Shown piece after piece: positions 12,257 through 23,848 of a stretch of 64,000 bases of DNA. Source of the stretch: Rotaria macrura (lineage: Eukaryota > Rotifera > Eurotatoria > Philodinida > Philodinidae); NCBI GenBank assembly GCA_900239685.1, contig OENT01000530.1:31028-95027 (forward strand). The letters are read 5' to 3'. The notes beneath the pieces are model-generated. The model was given only the letters and a program-made list of their open reading frames with translations, was not told the DNA's origin and searched no databases. A program made the position numbers and the translations under genes. Every line of letters begins with the position of its first letter. Positions within the stretch are counted from its first letter, which is position 1.

Positions 12257-15137
12257 ATGTGGCAGTTGAAAGGTGACTTCTATTCGTTGTTTAAACATAA
12301 TAAATATGCTCCCATTGACGGAATACGATCGATCACGTGTTTAATGATTGTTACAGTTCATATAATCCTATTTTTAAATTCTTTTATTACACCCTATCCA
12401 TCTAATGAATGGATGACATACTTGAAAAGCTATTCATTTCAATTGTCAGCATTATTGGGATTATCATTGGAGACATTTTTTATGCTATCTGGTTTTCTTC
12501 TTACATTAAAATGTATTGAACAGAAATATTTCTTCACTTGGAACGGATATTTGACTTATTTATTAAAACGTGCATGTCGGTTTTGGCCAGGTATTTTAAT
12601 GATAACTCTTATCATGTTAGTACTGGGTGAGCCAAAAAGTCATTGGATTAGTACTTGGTTGTTTTATTCAAATTATGTTGATATGGAACATTGGTCTATT
12701 AGTCTTAGTCCTCTCTGGAGTGTCAGTCTTGACATGCAAATACATATAATTCTTCCTCTTGTTCTGTACATGATTGTTAGTTTCACGTCAAATCGCCAGA
12801 GACATTATTTCGCATTATACATAGACTTGTTCGATATTCATGTAAGCAATTAGAAACTTTGTCAAGGAACCTTTCGTGACTTTTTTTCACAACAGTAATT
12901 GTTCGAAATCAATATTCGATACCTATCTTCTTGTTTTCAAATAATAACAACGATATTGACTTACAAGTTTATTTGTTTTCATGTGGAAAGAGTAAAGTCT
13001 AAGATTCAAGAAATATGAACGAAAAAAATTGGTTCCAATGACTCTTCAGTGATAAAAGACACTTGATATCTAACATCTCCAAAACTTCTCGCGCAACTAA
13101 TAATGGTCTTCGAATTTTTCCTGACAAAACTCAATCGACGTCACTGTCTCAGAAGTTTTTTGAGTAATTTGTTAAAAGTAAACAAAATGTATCGATCTTC
13201 TTAGTAATGACAGAGCGTGCTAGTCTACGAGGGAAATACTGAATATTGAGTCAAATGTCTTGCTTCAGGCACCGCACAGAATATGTATTTTTAAGAAAAC
13301 CAACATTTTCATGCAATGTATGAAAATGATTCATTAAATCTGATCATATGTTGTTTGAAAATTATGAATTAGTTGTATAGTTCTTGACTCGAAATGGCTC
13401 AAAAATATAAGTTGCCATATTCCATTTGAAAGATTAATAAAGAAAACACAGCTAACTTCTGTAATTATGTATATGATTTCAAAAGTATGAAGTTATAGGG
13501 AAATTTTTTTTTATGCGAGATGTGTATGTAACGCAATGAACAGTTACAAGAACGTTTCATATCGAACATTTCGTTTGTACAGTTAATCGAAGCCATATTT
13601 TTTCTCTATTTTCGAGAAATCCAAACTTTTCTGTTTTAACTTGAAGAAGAGTAAACTTTCTACAATATTCATCAGCAAAGAAGTATCATTTGAGATATCG
13701 ACAAATACTTTTGGATGATCTGTTACGATTATATATAGTTAACTCTATTTTCAAATTCGTATCTCTACAGAAACTAAATTTCCTGTGTATCAAGGTTCAT
13801 AGAAAAAATTTTTTAATGAAGTTTGTTGATTTTCTAAAAGTTTTAAGAAATGAAATCCCAGCTTACAAGTATGAACTAAGTTCTAAATATGCCCAGACCA
13901 GATCAATGAATTTGGTATCGAATCCAATCAATCGGTAAAATTCGATGGATATCGAAACTTTGAAAATACTAACGGATCTGAGGGATGAAATCTGTTTTTT
14001 GAATTGGTTATTAATTAGAATCAGGTGACATCACTGAAAGTCGGTCAGTAGTTCGCTAGAGATTCCGTCAAATTCCTCCAGTGGAATCCAACAATCTCCA
14101 ACATTAGTGACTCGAATGTCACTCCACCTTTCGAATTCCTATAGAGTTTTATCAGTATTATAGAATGCCTATACCGTTCGATCGGAATGACTCAGTTGAG
14201 AGTTTAACTACAAAAATTAAACTACAATACATGAAGCTCAATATTGTTATTTTCCGAAATTGAAATAGATTTTTCGCTGATCTCGGTACTCAATAAATAT
14301 GAAAATAAAGACTCGATACATTTCGTAGAACATAATAAATGAACAGTTCTTATACTTCCATTTTTATCAGTTGTATATTCATTGCTTGTTTTCGATCCCC
14401 AAACGATGAACTTGTTGGCATTTAACTATCGCTATAATACAATGGGAATATTGATACCACAACGCGGTCTCGATTGGATTATCAAGCAATATAATGTAAC
14501 ATTCGCATTTGAAAGATCAATTGAACCAAATCCAATGAAATCATTCATGAAAAAGATTTATCTGCCAATTATAGGTCGATATTCTGGATTTCTTGTTGGA
14601 TCTATTTTGGCTATGAATTTGACGAATACTGCGAATTCGACTATTGTTTATCATGGAAAAATGAAAAAGTATCTGTACTTTATATTTATTACACTGTATA
14701 TGTTTGTATTGCTGATGCCAGCTGAGCCAGCTGAAGTCAATCATGTAGTATTTACAGTTATGATATCAGTTACTCGACAACTATTTGCAGTTTCACAAGC
14801 ATTCGTTCTCTTCTCTGCCATATGTCCGTCTACTCATCCATATCATAGTTCATGGATCCGATCATTCTTATCACTTTCTATCTGGACACCAATAGCCAAG
14901 TTAAGCTACCTCGTATATGTGCTACATTTTCGAATTTCATTCGAACTGATTATGTCTTATGTGCGGCTCTTTCATCTTAAGGAGTTTTCATTTGATATAT
15001 TAACAATCATATGCCTTGTATTAGTGATCGCCATATGTCTTATTCTAGCTACTGTTTGGTTCCTTCTCGTTGAAAAACCATTCGAACGACTAATTAATCG
15101 ACTTTTATCTAACCATACAAAGACTAATGCAGAATAA
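12257..15137 (+). CDS. Acyltransferase-3 family membrane protein (NRF-6/OafA-like), split by a 1.5 kb intron or insertion
   Basis: Two coding blocks, 12257-12841 and 14347-15137, together hold the full acyltransferase-3 core, a multi-pass membrane enzyme family that moves acyl groups on lipids or sugars and includes worm NRF-6. The first block has APIDGIRSITCLMIVTVH (with the usual His), FFMLSGFLL, RACRFWPGIL and LWSVSLDMQIHIILPL. The second has YLPIIGRYSGFLVGS, the YLVYVLHF His motif near the end and VEKPFERL at the C terminus. About 450 residues and many hydrophobic segments fit the core without the long N-terminal domain of NRF-6. The donor GTAAGC at 12842 and acceptor AG at 14345-14346 are good, but their phases agree only if one base is missing near 12805-12811: in that alternative frame the exon end reads FRIIHRLVRYS, a sensible basic loop. 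So there is either a real 1-nt lesion, a sequencing error, or an unseen small exon. Confidence 0.85.
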
Positions 15138-15139
15138 TG

Positions 15140-17570
15140 TACTAGAAACAAATCGTTATGCTACGTATTACTTCTTCGAAAACCATTTTCCTACTACTGT
15201 TTGAAACCATTGACACTACTACATTTGATTCATTTTTCTTTTTTTTTGAGACTTTTTGATTTATTCTTCAAAAGCATGCTGAGCAATCACTTTCGGTTGA
15301 AATAATCCAAAGTTAAAGCGTAACACAAGGCTTAACATTTAGAGTCTTGGACAAAAGTAACCGTTTCCTCCTTCTCTAAAGTATTATTATTGATTACTAT
15401 GCAAGGCTGATCTTCTAGATGTAGACTGTCTTCAATGAACGCTGATCGCAAGCCTCATCGTGGGTCACGATAGGAAAGGTGTGAGTGTGATTGTGTGTGA
15501 ATGTTGATCTCGTTTCGTCACACAAAAACACTCAAACCCACACCCTGTCCAGCATAGTACATACTTTGAACGATAGGAATGATGGCAATGAATAATAAAT
15601 GAGCTAGAATACAAATATAGCCTTTTTTAACACCTAGAAATTCTAGAAATTTCACGCAATACGGACATCCGCCGAAATTTGTTTCCTGAACGCCACCACC
15701 GTCCAATTAGAACACTAATATCTGATAAAAGGCCACTGTCGATAGAAACTTCTGCAAAATACAATAGAATGCCATTTGTTTGTCGAATCTCTTTTTCTGA
15801 AAAATCATTACATTTTGCATTATTAGCATCTCAACATCTGGTTTTTGAGTAAAGCATGATGATGAGAAATTTAATTTAACGAATTTTGATTTGGTTCAAG
15901 TAGATCATATAGCCGTTGCTATTAATGTAGATGAAAATATGGTTTTACAATTACAAAAATTGTTCAGGCACTATTATGCCGAATACGAATGAGTGCGTTT
16001 TAAATTCTGGTAATCCTATGAACCTTCAGCAGCAGGAATTGCATCTTTTTATCTCGGTAGTTTTAGTATATTTGTTATTAATTCTTATTAAAAATCATAA
16101 GATTTCAGAATTCGTATGCTTCTGAGCGTTTATGCGATTAGCAAAAAAAGATGCATCTGTAACCACTGATAAGAACTTTTTATAATTGTGAAACAGATAG
16201 CCGCGGTGTAAAAGGTTGATTGAAAATAGAAATAATGCAGTATTTAAAAAAGTGGGACATGTTTATAAAATAGAAATGACAGAAAAACAAGCAGAAGTCT
16301 TCACAACTAAAAGGTTTCTACTAAAATCAGAAGATGTGATAGTTTTCTCCTAGACATAGAGTCATACCTTACATCAACTCCTACAGCAGCACCTGAAAAG
16401 TCATACTCTAAAAGGATTTTGGAATTTAAATATTCTATATTTGATTCCCTAGAAAACATCGTATATCGCAGAAAGAAGTTTGTCTGATAAATTTTCAGGA
16501 AGCTTAGAGTGTTTGCGAAATCGTATTCATTCGACACCATCTGAAAGTATGATGACTATGCCTGGCTTCTTTACTAAAACAGAAAAAAACATAGCATCTA
16601 GGTGAACTTTGATGATGAAATATTTGCTTACTCATTGATCTATCGATGTACTGATTATCACAAAAGAGAATTACTACGGCTTGCTCACCTTTAAATATAA
16701 AAAATAGAAAGAATTCTGCTTGTTATTGTGTTAATATCTACCAAAAACTCGTCGGCATGTATATTCTGCATATCGACTTCTGTTGCGAGTTCGAATTACT
16801 ATTGGAAAGAGAAAAAAAATGAAAGTCGTGAGATGAAAAGAGATAATGACCAACCAAAGGAAGAGAGAGCACCAGGCCAATTTTCTTGATTTGAATTTTT
16901 CATCAGGGTTTTTGCAATGATTTTGGGGCATCCATTTTTCAGCAGAGCCAATTCAACAGGCTCTCGTTGGTTCTTAGTTGGGGTTGAAATGATTGAGCTC
17001 CATGAAGTAACATGAGCCAGCGATAAATCTCTTGACCAGCTACATCAGAAGAAATATTTCATTTAGAATGAAAATCGAAATGCTTATTTTTTACCGCAAT
17101 AATAGATCACTTTCTTCACCATCAAAGACAGTTGATGCTGCCGGATCGTTCAATCAAAGGCAAAGAATTGAAATGGGTAGTCATACGGAACTTGATTTTA
17201 TAAAAATTTTGTTAAAACTTCACTTTCTTTTCTTGCTCTCATACATATGTGTTACACTCTCTGCTATTCTGTTTAGTAGTGATATGCCACTTGCATGTTT
17301 GATGCAAGAAGAAGAGTATTATTGCCTATCGGCTACCTTTCAGTATAGGTCATTGTTCAAGGACAGTTTCGAAGGCCTGATACATTGCTACATTTATTAC
17401 TAGCTGCATCTCTAGACAAAAGACCGACATGACTCAGAGTTTGTCCCTCCTAATCAGTTAAGATTTCGTGTATACTGATTAACCAAGTACTCATTGTAAC
17501 GGCGTTTGTGGAACTCACATATATTTTCGAAGAAAATTGTGAGTGAAAGTTTTAAGGTGAATTTTTTGCG
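15140..17570. other. Intergenic, no gene recognised
   Basis: No recognisable protein. The open frame at 17032-17403 (+) begins with TTG, not ATG, and has no domain. 15481-15552 contains GTGTGA-rich sequence followed by ACCCACACCC, another telomere-like stretch. Confidence 0.45.
15521..15552. repeat. Interstitial telomere-like motif
   Basis: CACACAAAAACACTCAAACC runs into CACACCCTGTCC. The core ACCCACACCC matches the reverse complement of TGTGGG units, and the flanking CTG resembles those at 2421-2434. Confidence 0.35.
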
Positions 17571-17880
17571 GCCCCACCCCCCATCCCATTACAGACAAAG
17601 TCACTGTGTTCACATGCCCCCCCCCCCCNTCCGGGCACCGGAGCGTATCCACGGATACGGTTCCCGTTTCCTATACCGGATCCGCCGTCGGAAAACACCG
17701 TTTCCAAGCCCAGACCACATACGGTCCAGATCCGACCGTTTCCGGACCGGATACCGATAGCGGAAAAGGCAATTTTCCCATCCGGAGAGAACACGACTCA
17801 GATCTGACCGTTTCCGCTAAGCTCCCGAAAACTCATCTGGCCGTTTCCAAAACAGCGCTAAATACTCACAATTACTAAGT
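17560..17880. repeat. GC-rich motif-dense repeat block next to an assembly gap
   Basis: A poly-C run ends at an N (17629) and is followed by about 240 bp unusually rich in CCGGA, CGGATACGG and CCGTTTCC, far above the AT-rich surroundings. Open frames in it exist on both strands only because stop codons are rare in such DNA. It resembles one arm of the hairpin elements further right, with the other arm perhaps lost or collapsed at the gap. Confidence 0.55.
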
Positions 17881-18346
17881 AAAGTCTCCGAACTTTGAAT
17901 CCAGCTTTTACTTCTCTTTTAAACAAACCTAAAACACACCAGAACAGACCCTGGGAACAAATAAAATTCTAGTGAAACATAATACATTTCCCTCCAAACA
18001 CGCTTTTGTCACAAAAATAGGAATTTTCAGCCCGAAGACCTAAAAGTCAGATTTTTAGACTTTGACAAACCGAAAACGATATGTGTAAGAACACCATACA
18101 TGTTAAGCACCAGCGTTTTGAGACTTTCCTGAGTCTTCAATCAAGGTAAGTGACACTTCTAAAGTCTCTGAAGGGCCTTTCATTTCAAATTTTTATTAAA
18201 AAATCTCGAATACAAATTAATGCTCCGAAACCAATAACAAATTAAGTAACTAATCTCAAATTCTCAAGCGACCCCATCTAAATACGGTAAACTATCCCGG
18301 CGATGGACATCGTCCTTAAATTAAATAAATTAACAAAAACTCCCAG

Positions 18347-18368
18347 AAAAGACCTTTAAAGGTCTTTT
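18347..18368. repeat. Perfect 22-bp palindrome
   Basis: Each half is AAAAGACCTTT or its reverse complement, with no loop. It lies alone between the two GC-rich blocks. The T run continues on the right, so it could act as a transcription stop, but no gene ends here. Confidence 0.6.
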
Positions 18369-18528
18369 TTTTGTGAAATGCTGATTCGGGTATTTATTAT
18401 TGGTATAAATGAGAATTTAATATTTGATGTGATTTTTTTTCTAGCGGAGGCCTGATTTTCCAAGCATAAATAATCTTAATAAATCTAGTCGGAAGACGGT
18501 CGTTTCCTGCATTTTTCCGTTGCTTCGT

Positions 18529-18818
18529 TATCGGGGTATTGTTTTTTCCGGTTGGATCCGGGCGGAACTTGCCATAGTTCCGGTAGGTTCCTGGATGATC
18601 CGAGGTATTTCCATGAAATTTCCGGTTGCGGGAAGTTGTCGGAAAATCCAGGTTCCGGGTACGGATATTTCCGGCCGGAATACTGCTTCCATGTTCCGAT
18701 GGTTTTTCCGGCCGGTTCCGGCCGGAAATACACCGGAACCGGCTGGAAGAAGCCGGAAAATATCCCGTTTCCGGCGGGTTCCGGCGGGATCCGGGCTCCG
18801 GAACGAACGACCTGGGTA
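18529..18818. repeat. Hairpin (foldback) element built of TTCCGG motifs
   Basis: About 290 bp dense in TTCCGG/CCGGAA and GGCCGG, which makes the whole block self-complementary. The right end is GACCTGGGTA, identical to the right terminus of the element at 54748-55067. The left end (TATCGGGGTATTG) is a degraded partner; the inner 8 bases TTCCGG with flanks match on both sides. Both ends lie at TA, the usual Tc1/mariner target. It is non-coding; the long open frames inside (for example 18397-18978 on -) are a by-product of base composition. Best described as a non-autonomous DNA element of MITE/foldback type. Confidence 0.65.
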
Positions 18819-19182
18819 TCATAACCTTATTTGCCGTTTCTTCCAATGTTTTTAATGAGAAAAATGTTAAATTAAGAAAAAATAACAACGAAAAATGGAA
18901 ACTAACGAGTGAATAGAAACAATGAAAATGAAAAATAGGGCGCCTATCAGAGAAAGACGATACGAAAAAATTCGTCATATTACATTTTCTTTATTTTCTA
19001 TTAGCATATGAAGCTATAGATACGTGAGTTCCACATTTTAGCCCCGACGGGGCTGCGCTAACAAACTTTTTTCTATATGTCCCTCGACTAAGCACTGTTT
19101 GCTATCAGATAGATGACTCGAGGCAAACAGCCGTTAATGAGTTGTGCAAGGGTACGGGTATCGGCGTTCTTTTAATCTACAC

Positions 19183-19197
19183 CACACCCACACCCTC
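19183..19197. repeat. Interstitial telomere-like motif
   Basis: CACACCCACACCCTC is two exact units of the TGTGGG repeat on the minus strand, lying between two hairpin elements. Further variants occur near 21737 (CACACCCACAC), 23562 (ACCCACCCACAC) and 25008 (GGGCGTGGGTGTG). Confidence 0.45.
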
Positions 19198-19293
19198 TGT
19201 AATGAACTGAGCGAATGTCTATTGTACGTCACATGTACGATTTATTAATAAAAAATAGTCACCATATACTGTAATGTATGTTTGACCATACTG

Positions 19294-19696
19294 ATACTCC
19301 CTAAAAAAAGCCGTTTCCCAGAAAATCAACCAAAAACGTTTGTGACGGTCCAGAAACCTTTTCCGTACCCTCAGGAACTCTTTCAAGGGTTTCCGAACTT
19401 TTTGAAACCCATTTTTCACCATCAGACTTCTCTTAAAAGGTTTCCGATAGTAACAAAACCGAAAATGGTTCCCGAAGCTCAGAAACGCTTTGAAAGGTGC
19501 GAGGCTCGGAAACCATTTTCGGTTTACGAGTTTGTTATTATCGGAAACCTTTTAAGAAAAGTCTAATGGTGAAAAATTAGTTTAAAAAAGTTCAGAAACT
19601 CTTGAAAGAGTTCCCGAGGGTAAGAAAAAGGTTTCCGAGTCCTCGCAAACGTGTTTTGGTTGGTTTTGTGGGAAACGGTTTTTTCTAGAGAGTTAT
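19294..19696. repeat. Long near-perfect hairpin element (arms of about 185 bp)
   Basis: Left arm 19294-19480 and right arm 19501-19696 are reverse complements over almost their whole length, with a loop of about 20 nt (19481-19500). Matching blocks include CTTAAAAGGTTTCCGAT, CCGAAAATGGTT, GAACTCTTTCAAG and CCGTTTCCCA. Sequence is rich in GGTTTCC. It has no open frame of its own; frames called here read one arm. It would fold into a strong stem both as DNA and as RNA, and fits a MITE/foldback element. Ends (ATACTCCCT / AGAGAGTTAT) differ from those of the TACCCAGGTC type. Confidence 0.85.
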
Positions 19697-19969
19697 AGAA
19701 ATTTAGAAAAGTTCTTTACCAGTGACCACTCGTAATTTTTCATTCATTCTGAATCGTAAAAATTGATCACTGTGATCCGGTTCTATTCCAACAAAAACGT
19801 TTCCGTTGAATCTTCAAGTATATCCACTACAAGATGTTTTACTGAATTTAAAGAAATCACTTACCAGCCTCTCTTGATACAAGTTGTTGAGAATGATTCC
19901 CTGAAGATGATTGAAGATTTCTGTATGGTAAACCAGTATCTATAAAAAAATGAAAGAGGTATTAATCAA

Positions 19970-20551
19970 TCATAAACGCCAACGCGGCATGTTACTTTCT
20001 ACGATTTCATGCATTGGCCCATCTCGTCTTTTCTTTGGTTCCGCGTAAATGAGACGACACCAATCGATTTGTACATCGTCGATCGTGATAACTTGGACTT
20101 CATCTGATACAGTGCTTTCTTCGAATGCCAGCCTTAGCTGATTAATCTTCTGTCGTAGCTTCTCAAGATCGCCTTCAGCAAAATCTTCTTCTTGACAAGC
20201 ACGAACTCGTTCCGTTACCTCTGCAAATTGTTTTAAAAAATTGTCTTTTCGTTTGTTGAGTAACTGAGTTACATGAAGACGAGCTCTTTCTGCGGCTTCA
20301 TAAACTTGTCTGTTCATCTTTTTCTCCCATTCATCTATCTTGAAGTACAGATCAGCATGTGGTACTTTCGCTTGTTTTTCCTGGTTTATTTTTTCCAGAA
20401 GTTCATCATGAGTTTGGACTACTTCACGGTCAAATCTTATCGTTAACTGTTGACGATGCTCATTAAAATGTTTGACACAAAAACATCCTTGACATCCCCG
20501 GCACATACATGGTGCTCCTTTCTTCTGACAAACTGAGCAGAAATCCGGCAT
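19970..20551 (-). CDS. B-box-like zinc-binding coiled-coil protein
   Basis: 193 residues. The start ATG at 20551 is chosen because a good intron (GTAAGT at 20623 to AG at 20563, 61 nt) lies just upstream, leaving ATG 11 nt into the exon; the open frame upstream of it is intron. Residues 5-32 hold C5, C8, C15, C17, C20, C23, C25, H28 and H32 in a CxxC...CxxCxxCFCxxHFxxH arrangement like a B-box or related zinc finger. Residues 45-150 are charged and heptad-like (LLEKINQEKQAK, EKKMNRQVYEAAERAR, LEKLRQKINQLRLAFEE), a likely coiled coil. This resembles the B-box/coiled-coil half of TRIM-type proteins without the RING. Expected role is protein-protein contact in the cytoplasm or nucleus; ligand unknown. 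Confidence 0.78.
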   Translation of the reverse strand: MPDFCSVCQKKGAPCMCRGCQGCFCVKHFNEHRQQLTIRFDREVVQTHDELLEKINQEKQAKVPHADLYFKIDEWEKKMNRQVYEAAERARLHVTQLLNKRKDNFLKQFAEVTERVRACQEEDFAEGDLEKLRQKINQLRLAFEESTVSDEVQVITIDDVQIDWCRLIYAEPKKRRDGPMHEIVESNMPRWRL

Positions 20552-20659
20552 TGATCCTATTGCTGTAGTCCTTAATACATCAAAGATGATATTTGGAATG
20601 AGTTGATCATGACACAAACTTACCGTGAAAGCAGTGGATGAAATGAAGAAAACAAAATT

Positions 20660-21125
20660 AAGATTAAAAAAATGAGCTACGTGGTTGTAAGCTATTGTGA
20701 AACTTCATCTCACTCGTTCTTTGTCACATAATATTTGCTTTTCACTTGTCTCCTTCTAAAGCATGTTCTCTTCCACACAATATTCCCATGCTTGCCTCTT
20801 TCATTCTCCCCTTACGGCACTGATTTTTCATCGAAACCTGTGGCAACCCGTAGGAAAGTCCATAGCACGAGGCATTTTCGCTTCATTTATCGATTTATTG
20901 TTAGTTTTACTTCAAAAACTAATTTTGCAGCCGTGAAAAAATCTAGTTCATTTTTAAATGTACATATAACTAGGCACTGTAAAATCCTCTCTAATGGTGC
21001 CAATGGGCTCCCCTATTGGTTTAGTTACATAGCTATTTTATGGCGCCATATTTTATGAGTTGATGGAAAATTTGATTTTGTAGCAAAATCATTTTCTTGA
21101 AAAAATACTTTTTTTAATTAATCCA
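20660..21125. other. Intergenic, no gene recognised
   Basis: The upstream region of the B-box gene. An open frame at 20735-21058 (+) has no domain and ordinary AT-rich composition. Confidence 0.4.
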
Positions 21126-21129
21126 CTCA

Positions 21130-21290
21130 CACCAACAGTGGTATAAACGTTATGAGAGTTATGATTCTTATACCGCTTAACTTTAAGCATAGCTACAGCA
21201 CCAATACCGCTTTACAGCTTATACCAGTATACAATAGTAGTATAAGTGGTATAGCGGTTTAGTGACATTTGTGGCTTATTGGTCGGGCGA
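21130..21290. repeat. Motif-dense block of TATACCGCT/AGCGGTATA
   Basis: Contains CTTATACCGCTT, CAATACCGCTTT, GCTTATACC, GTGGTATAGCGG and related motifs on both strands within about 160 bp. Like the TTCCGG block it is built of one short motif and its complement, but long arms are not obvious by eye. Confidence 0.4.
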
Positions 21291-21299
21291 TCTAAGAAA

Positions 21300-23180
21300 C
21301 ATGTCCTATATAACTTTTATACTGCCATATAGCTACTGATTTGGGTGAATTAATTACATTAGACTTTTTCCAAATAAGTGATTTTGCCACAAAATTAAGT
21401 TTCCCATCTAATCATCGATAAAAATATATTCTATCGTTCGCGTAATCTTTCGCAAGTATATGGATTAGATTATCTTTTACTGGAAACAGGAACAATTTTA
21501 TTTAAATTTCATGGTTATTATCACATAAGAATCTCGGATGTTGGAAGTTCGTGTAGTATGCAACAAGTCAAAGACTTATAAAAGATTGACGATATTTTAT
21601 AGAATTTAAAAAAATATCATTGACCTTTTTGTAGTTCAAAAATACCAATGTATCCTGAAATACAACGTTCTCTTAACCAAGATAATGATATGAACGTGGA
21701 TATGAGTCTACAAATTAACAATAATCATACATTCACACCCACACTGTAGTCTTGCAATACGTGTGACTGAGGTCGCAGGCGGTGAGAAAAATTCCTCATT
21801 TGAAATCTCCAATGAGGAGGCGAGTTTCTGTATGCGCCCCGTTGATCGATACCCTCTGCAGTAACATTCATTCACTGAAACTCATACTCATACATCCTCA
21901 AATAGAACGCAATAAATGACTTATATATTCTGATGCAAAACGAATAAGGTGGTAATTACTTTCATATAGACATTGACGTTTCTCTCATTCTGACTCACTG
22001 TATTATGCCGGAAGAAATTCATCATTGAAAGAACGTAGAAAAAAGTTGCTGATTGTGTACGAGCGATGAAAAAAAAACACTTGGCCTTGCCAAGTCCACA
22101 AGTCAATAAGAAAAAAACATTTTTACATTTACACAAGTTGTTATTTTGTAACTTTTCTACCTTTTACGCGTTGATTTTCTCCCATGCGTACTCATCAAGA
22201 AATAAATGTTTCAAACATATTTCTCCTTGTGCTTGTGATTCTCGTATTTTGTAGAATCGATTCGAATTCTCTATGGTAATTTTTCAGATAATCTTTCTTC
22301 AGCGCTATTTCAAGGAGATTCGTCACATTTGGGGAACTCTGTTTAAAATAAAAACCAGACCGAAGGCTTCGAACGCCAAATTTCTGAAACAATTTGCACG
22401 TAGCATCACTGATGTTCTGCAGAAAATAGAGACTACTGGAAGACATCGCCAAGAAACGAGAAACGGTTCCACTTACAGCAGAAAATACTTCAACTGATAT
22501 TAAGTCAAGTACAACCACTTCTTTGGGAAGTAGAATTAATCGTTTCGAATTCATCACCCAACTGACATTGTCAAAATATGACAAGTAGAAATAACCGATT
22601 TTATTTGTCCTCATAAAATTAGTAGAGAATATGTAAGCCGAGGTCGATCAAAAGTTTCCCAATTTTCGAGACAACTCATAGTTTCTAGATGGTTAGCAAT
22701 CTTAATAAAAAAAACTATCTTTCCTTGAATCGAAATTTATTTTTAAGAACACTGACTCATAGATTCATGTTTATATTCTTCAGTCTATTTCTCCTTGACA
22801 TATATGAGTTTATATGTGGGGTGAGCCATATCTGATTAAACATGAACAATTTCCCTATCGATTGGTTCTACCTTTCATTGCTGTTTTCATCATCCGAGAC
22901 GCTAGAGGCTCAAGGAAAAATACCTATTAAACAGCTTCATAAAATATGTGCCGATACTTGAGTTCCACACAGATACGACTCATGATCCTCAGCGCAAGAC
23001 AGTGGTAAATTAGATAACTGGTGGGTACTGGTTCTTTTGAGAACTTTCCGCCCCTGCCTGCTCGAATGAGACTTAACGTACCACTGCTTATGTTAAATAC
23101 CAGATACCAAGACTAGATCCATAATAGCTCAGACTTCGTCACGTTCACTCTGTGACTAAGAGACAGAGACTGAAATTGAT
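21300..23180. other. Intergenic, no gene recognised
   Basis: A 139-codon frame at 22195-22614 (-) overlaps a 74-codon frame on the + strand; neither shows a domain and I do not call either. Confidence 0.4.
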
Positions 23181-23189
23181 ACTCTTTTT

Positions 23190-23640
23190 CTTATTTATCT
23201 TTGGCTAAAGACTTCTGTACATCCCGCTTCCATTAGAATGCAATCGGGCAGTTCTGAAATTTCGATGGTAAACGCTGCTAAATTGCCATTGGCGAGCTCT
23301 TCTGTCTTTCTTAAAAAAACTGCATTGTTATTAAAAATCTTGCACTGCGTTTTCGAAATCAAAAAAAGATTTCACTTCAGTTATGTGCCGTTAGGACTTG
23401 ATTGACGAACTTTAATCCGGCGACTTTACGAGAAGTGATCACATCCACAAGACTTTCGAGAAGGTCCTTTTTACACTCTCTTTGCGTAAAAATTTCCATA
23501 CGTGTCGTTAAATTATCCCTCCAAAATGCAGCAGAATACATGAGTATGGGGTAAGAGAATACCCACCCACACATTCTTGACGTTGATATTGATCTAGAAG
23601 GCGTGGCATAATAAATAGTTGAGGCCAGATTTCGCATATG
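23190..23640 (-). pseudogene. Coding-like fragments of an unrecognised gene
   Basis: Two minus-strand stretches look protein-coding: about 23380-23540 (FWRDNLTTRMEIFTQ..., then DLLESLVDVITSRKVAGLKF, ending in a stop) and about 23190-23315 (TEELANGNLAAFTIEISELP, then a stop), the second after a plausible acceptor. The upstream end runs into GTGTGGGTGGG, a telomere-like motif, as in the mariner case. No family recognised; truncated remains of a mobile or host gene are both possible. Confidence 0.3.
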
Positions 23641-23848
23641 GAACTATTGCATTGTTGAGACTTCATAAAACAGACAGTGAGCGCAAATAAAAAATGATTA
23701 AATAATTCAAAATCTTCATTGTCTCCAATTCTTCTGCTTACTTCTTACACGAGACGATCTTTCCTGTGCCATAGTCGATTTCGTTGTGGGTGCATATAGT
23801 TGTCACTTCTTTTTGCTCATTTTTAAATATATTTTTTTCAGACACAGT

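Noticed and set aside
17506-17878. Overlapping frames on both strands in the GC-rich block
   Set aside because: Open only because the repeat motif lacks stop codons; they cross an N and have no domain.
18397-18978. 193-codon minus-strand frame, Pro/Arg/Gly rich
   Set aside because: A translation of the TTCCGG hairpin element; other frames over the same block are equally open.
19282-19566. 94-codon frame (+)
   Set aside because: Reads through the long hairpin at 19294-19696.
22195-22614. 139-codon minus-strand frame
   Set aside because: No domain, and an equally good frame lies on the other strand; could be real but not supportable.
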